Under the pieces are notes generated by a model that made no database searches, had not been told where the DNA came from, and saw nothing but the letters and a program-made list of their open reading frames with translations. DNA of 6,674 nucleotides, taken from assembly GCA_028694115.1 (NCBI GenBank), contig JAQUUB010000170.1, positions 1 through 6,674 on the forward strand, given 5' to 3'. Positions 6,585-6,674 of the stretch are shown piece by piece. How positions within the stretch are numbered: the stretch's first letter is position 1; every line of letters begins with the position of its first letter. A program made the translations under genes and the position numbers. Origin of the DNA: Lachnospiraceae bacterium. GTDB taxonomy: Bacteria; Bacillota_A; Clostridia; Lachnospirales; Lachnospiraceae.

Positions 6585-6594
6585 CACCTCCTTA
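6585..6594 (-). promoter_or_regulatory. Strong ribosome binding site of the first operon gene
   Basis: TAAGGAGGTG on the mRNA is a near-complete complement to the 16S rRNA 3' end. GGAGG ends 13 nt before ATG 6573, longer than usual; no nearer in-frame start codon exists. No convincing -35/-10 promoter pair was found between here and the right edge, so the operon promoter probably lies outside the window. Confidence 0.6.
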
Positions 6595-6623
6595 TCTGTG
6601 TTTCGTACAAAGTTATCATGGCT

Positions 6624-6674
6624 CACGTGCCCAGAAATTTCCCTGAGCACGGCAAGTTACGCAATAGCGACGTC
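6624..6674. other. Candidate origin of transfer (oriT) upstream of the mob operon
   Basis: This non-coding stretch is about 56% GC (30 of 54 bases in 6621-6674), clearly above the AT-rich genes. It holds an imperfect dyad cgtgcccag (6626-6634) / ctgagcacg (6643-6651), 8 of 9 matching, with an 8-nt loop, followed at once by gcaagttacgcaatagcg. A hairpin followed directly by a conserved core is the layout of IncQ/RSF1010-like and other MOBP-type oriTs, and the position upstream of mobC and relaxase fits. No nick site is proven, and the region may continue past the edge. Confidence 0.5.

Larger units (their letters stand above)
1..6674. mobile_element. Fragment of an integrative conjugative element (Tn1549/CD1115-like transfer module)
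   Basis: All seven genes lie on the minus strand with gaps of 5 to about 100 nt or short overlaps, and four belong to conjugation families: MobC, MOBP-type relaxase, PcfB/DUF3801 and VirD4/TraG. This combination is known from clostridial conjugative transposons such as Tn1549. No integrase, att site, replication gene or cargo gene is visible, so element ends and the choice between ICE and plasmid cannot be settled here. The mating-pore genes would be expected to follow the coupling protein, beyond the left edge. The element type is inferred from gene content. Confidence 0.8.

Noticed and set aside
6617..6672. Minus-strand frame from the right edge ending at a TGA near 6617, as the tail of an upstream gene
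   Set aside because: Only 18 codons (ending in WAREP), unrecognisable, and overlapping the palindrome; cannot be told from a chance open frame.
6618..6674. Plus-strand frame from ATG 6618, open to the right edge (begins MAHVPRNFPEHG)
   Set aside because: It has no SD, is only 19 codons long in the window, and falls on the dyad and GC-rich core better explained as oriT. Sequence beyond the edge would decide.
6574..6674. Promoter for the mob operon
   Set aside because: A TGATAA near 6611-6616 (minus strand) resembles a -10 box, but no -35 hexamer sits at 16-18 nt, so no promoter is claimed.
1..6674. CRISPR array, tRNA, rRNA, IS element or group II intron
   Set aside because: No spaced direct repeats, RNA gene signatures, transposase or reverse transcriptase motifs were seen on either strand.

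Overview
The window is part of the conjugation module of an integrative conjugative element (or, less likely, a conjugative plasmid) from a low-GC Gram-positive gut-type bacterium, most probably Clostridia (Lachnospiraceae or a relative). The evidence is AT-rich coding DNA, strong AGGAGG-type ribosome binding sites, GTG and TTG starts, and a gene set of the Tn1549 / CD1115 kind: MobC, a MOBP-type relaxase, a PcfB/DUF3801 protein and a VirD4/TraG coupling ATPase. All real genes lie on the minus strand and read from right to left as one tight operon.

Layout in transcription order: (1) 6574-6674, non-coding leader, GC-richer than the rest, with an imperfect dyad followed by an AAGTTACGC core, a candidate oriT; (2) 6052-6573, a very acidic 173-residue protein of unknown function; (3) 5717-6055, MobC-type relaxosome protein (GTG start, 4-nt overlap with the gene before it); (4) 4279-5727, relaxase (TTG start, 11-nt overlap with mobC); (5) 3059-4243, a 394-residue protein with 29-residue helical repeats at both ends of a coiled-coil middle; (6) 2662-3042, a 126-residue helical hypothetical protein; (7) 1437-2564, an extended PcfB/DUF3801 protein with an apparent winged helix; (8) 1-1431, a VirD4/TraG type IV coupling protein whose C-terminus runs off the left edge.

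How they fit together: MobC and the relaxase would recognise and nick oriT. The relaxase-bound strand would be handed to the VirD4-type ATPase at the membrane, with the PcfB-like protein as probable adaptor. The acidic first protein and the two unnamed proteins between relaxase and coupling protein have no assigned function; their place suggests relaxosome, adaptor or early-entry protective roles.

The most unusual points are a 10-bp perfect inverted repeat forming a long hairpin between a strong Shine-Dalgarno sequence and the pcfB start codon (9 nt apart only if the hairpin is bridged); an FtsK-gamma-like helix-turn-helix signature inside the PcfB protein; an exact 29-residue repeat in the 394-residue protein; and the candidate oriT. 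There is no CRISPR array, tRNA, rRNA, transposase or cargo gene in the window.
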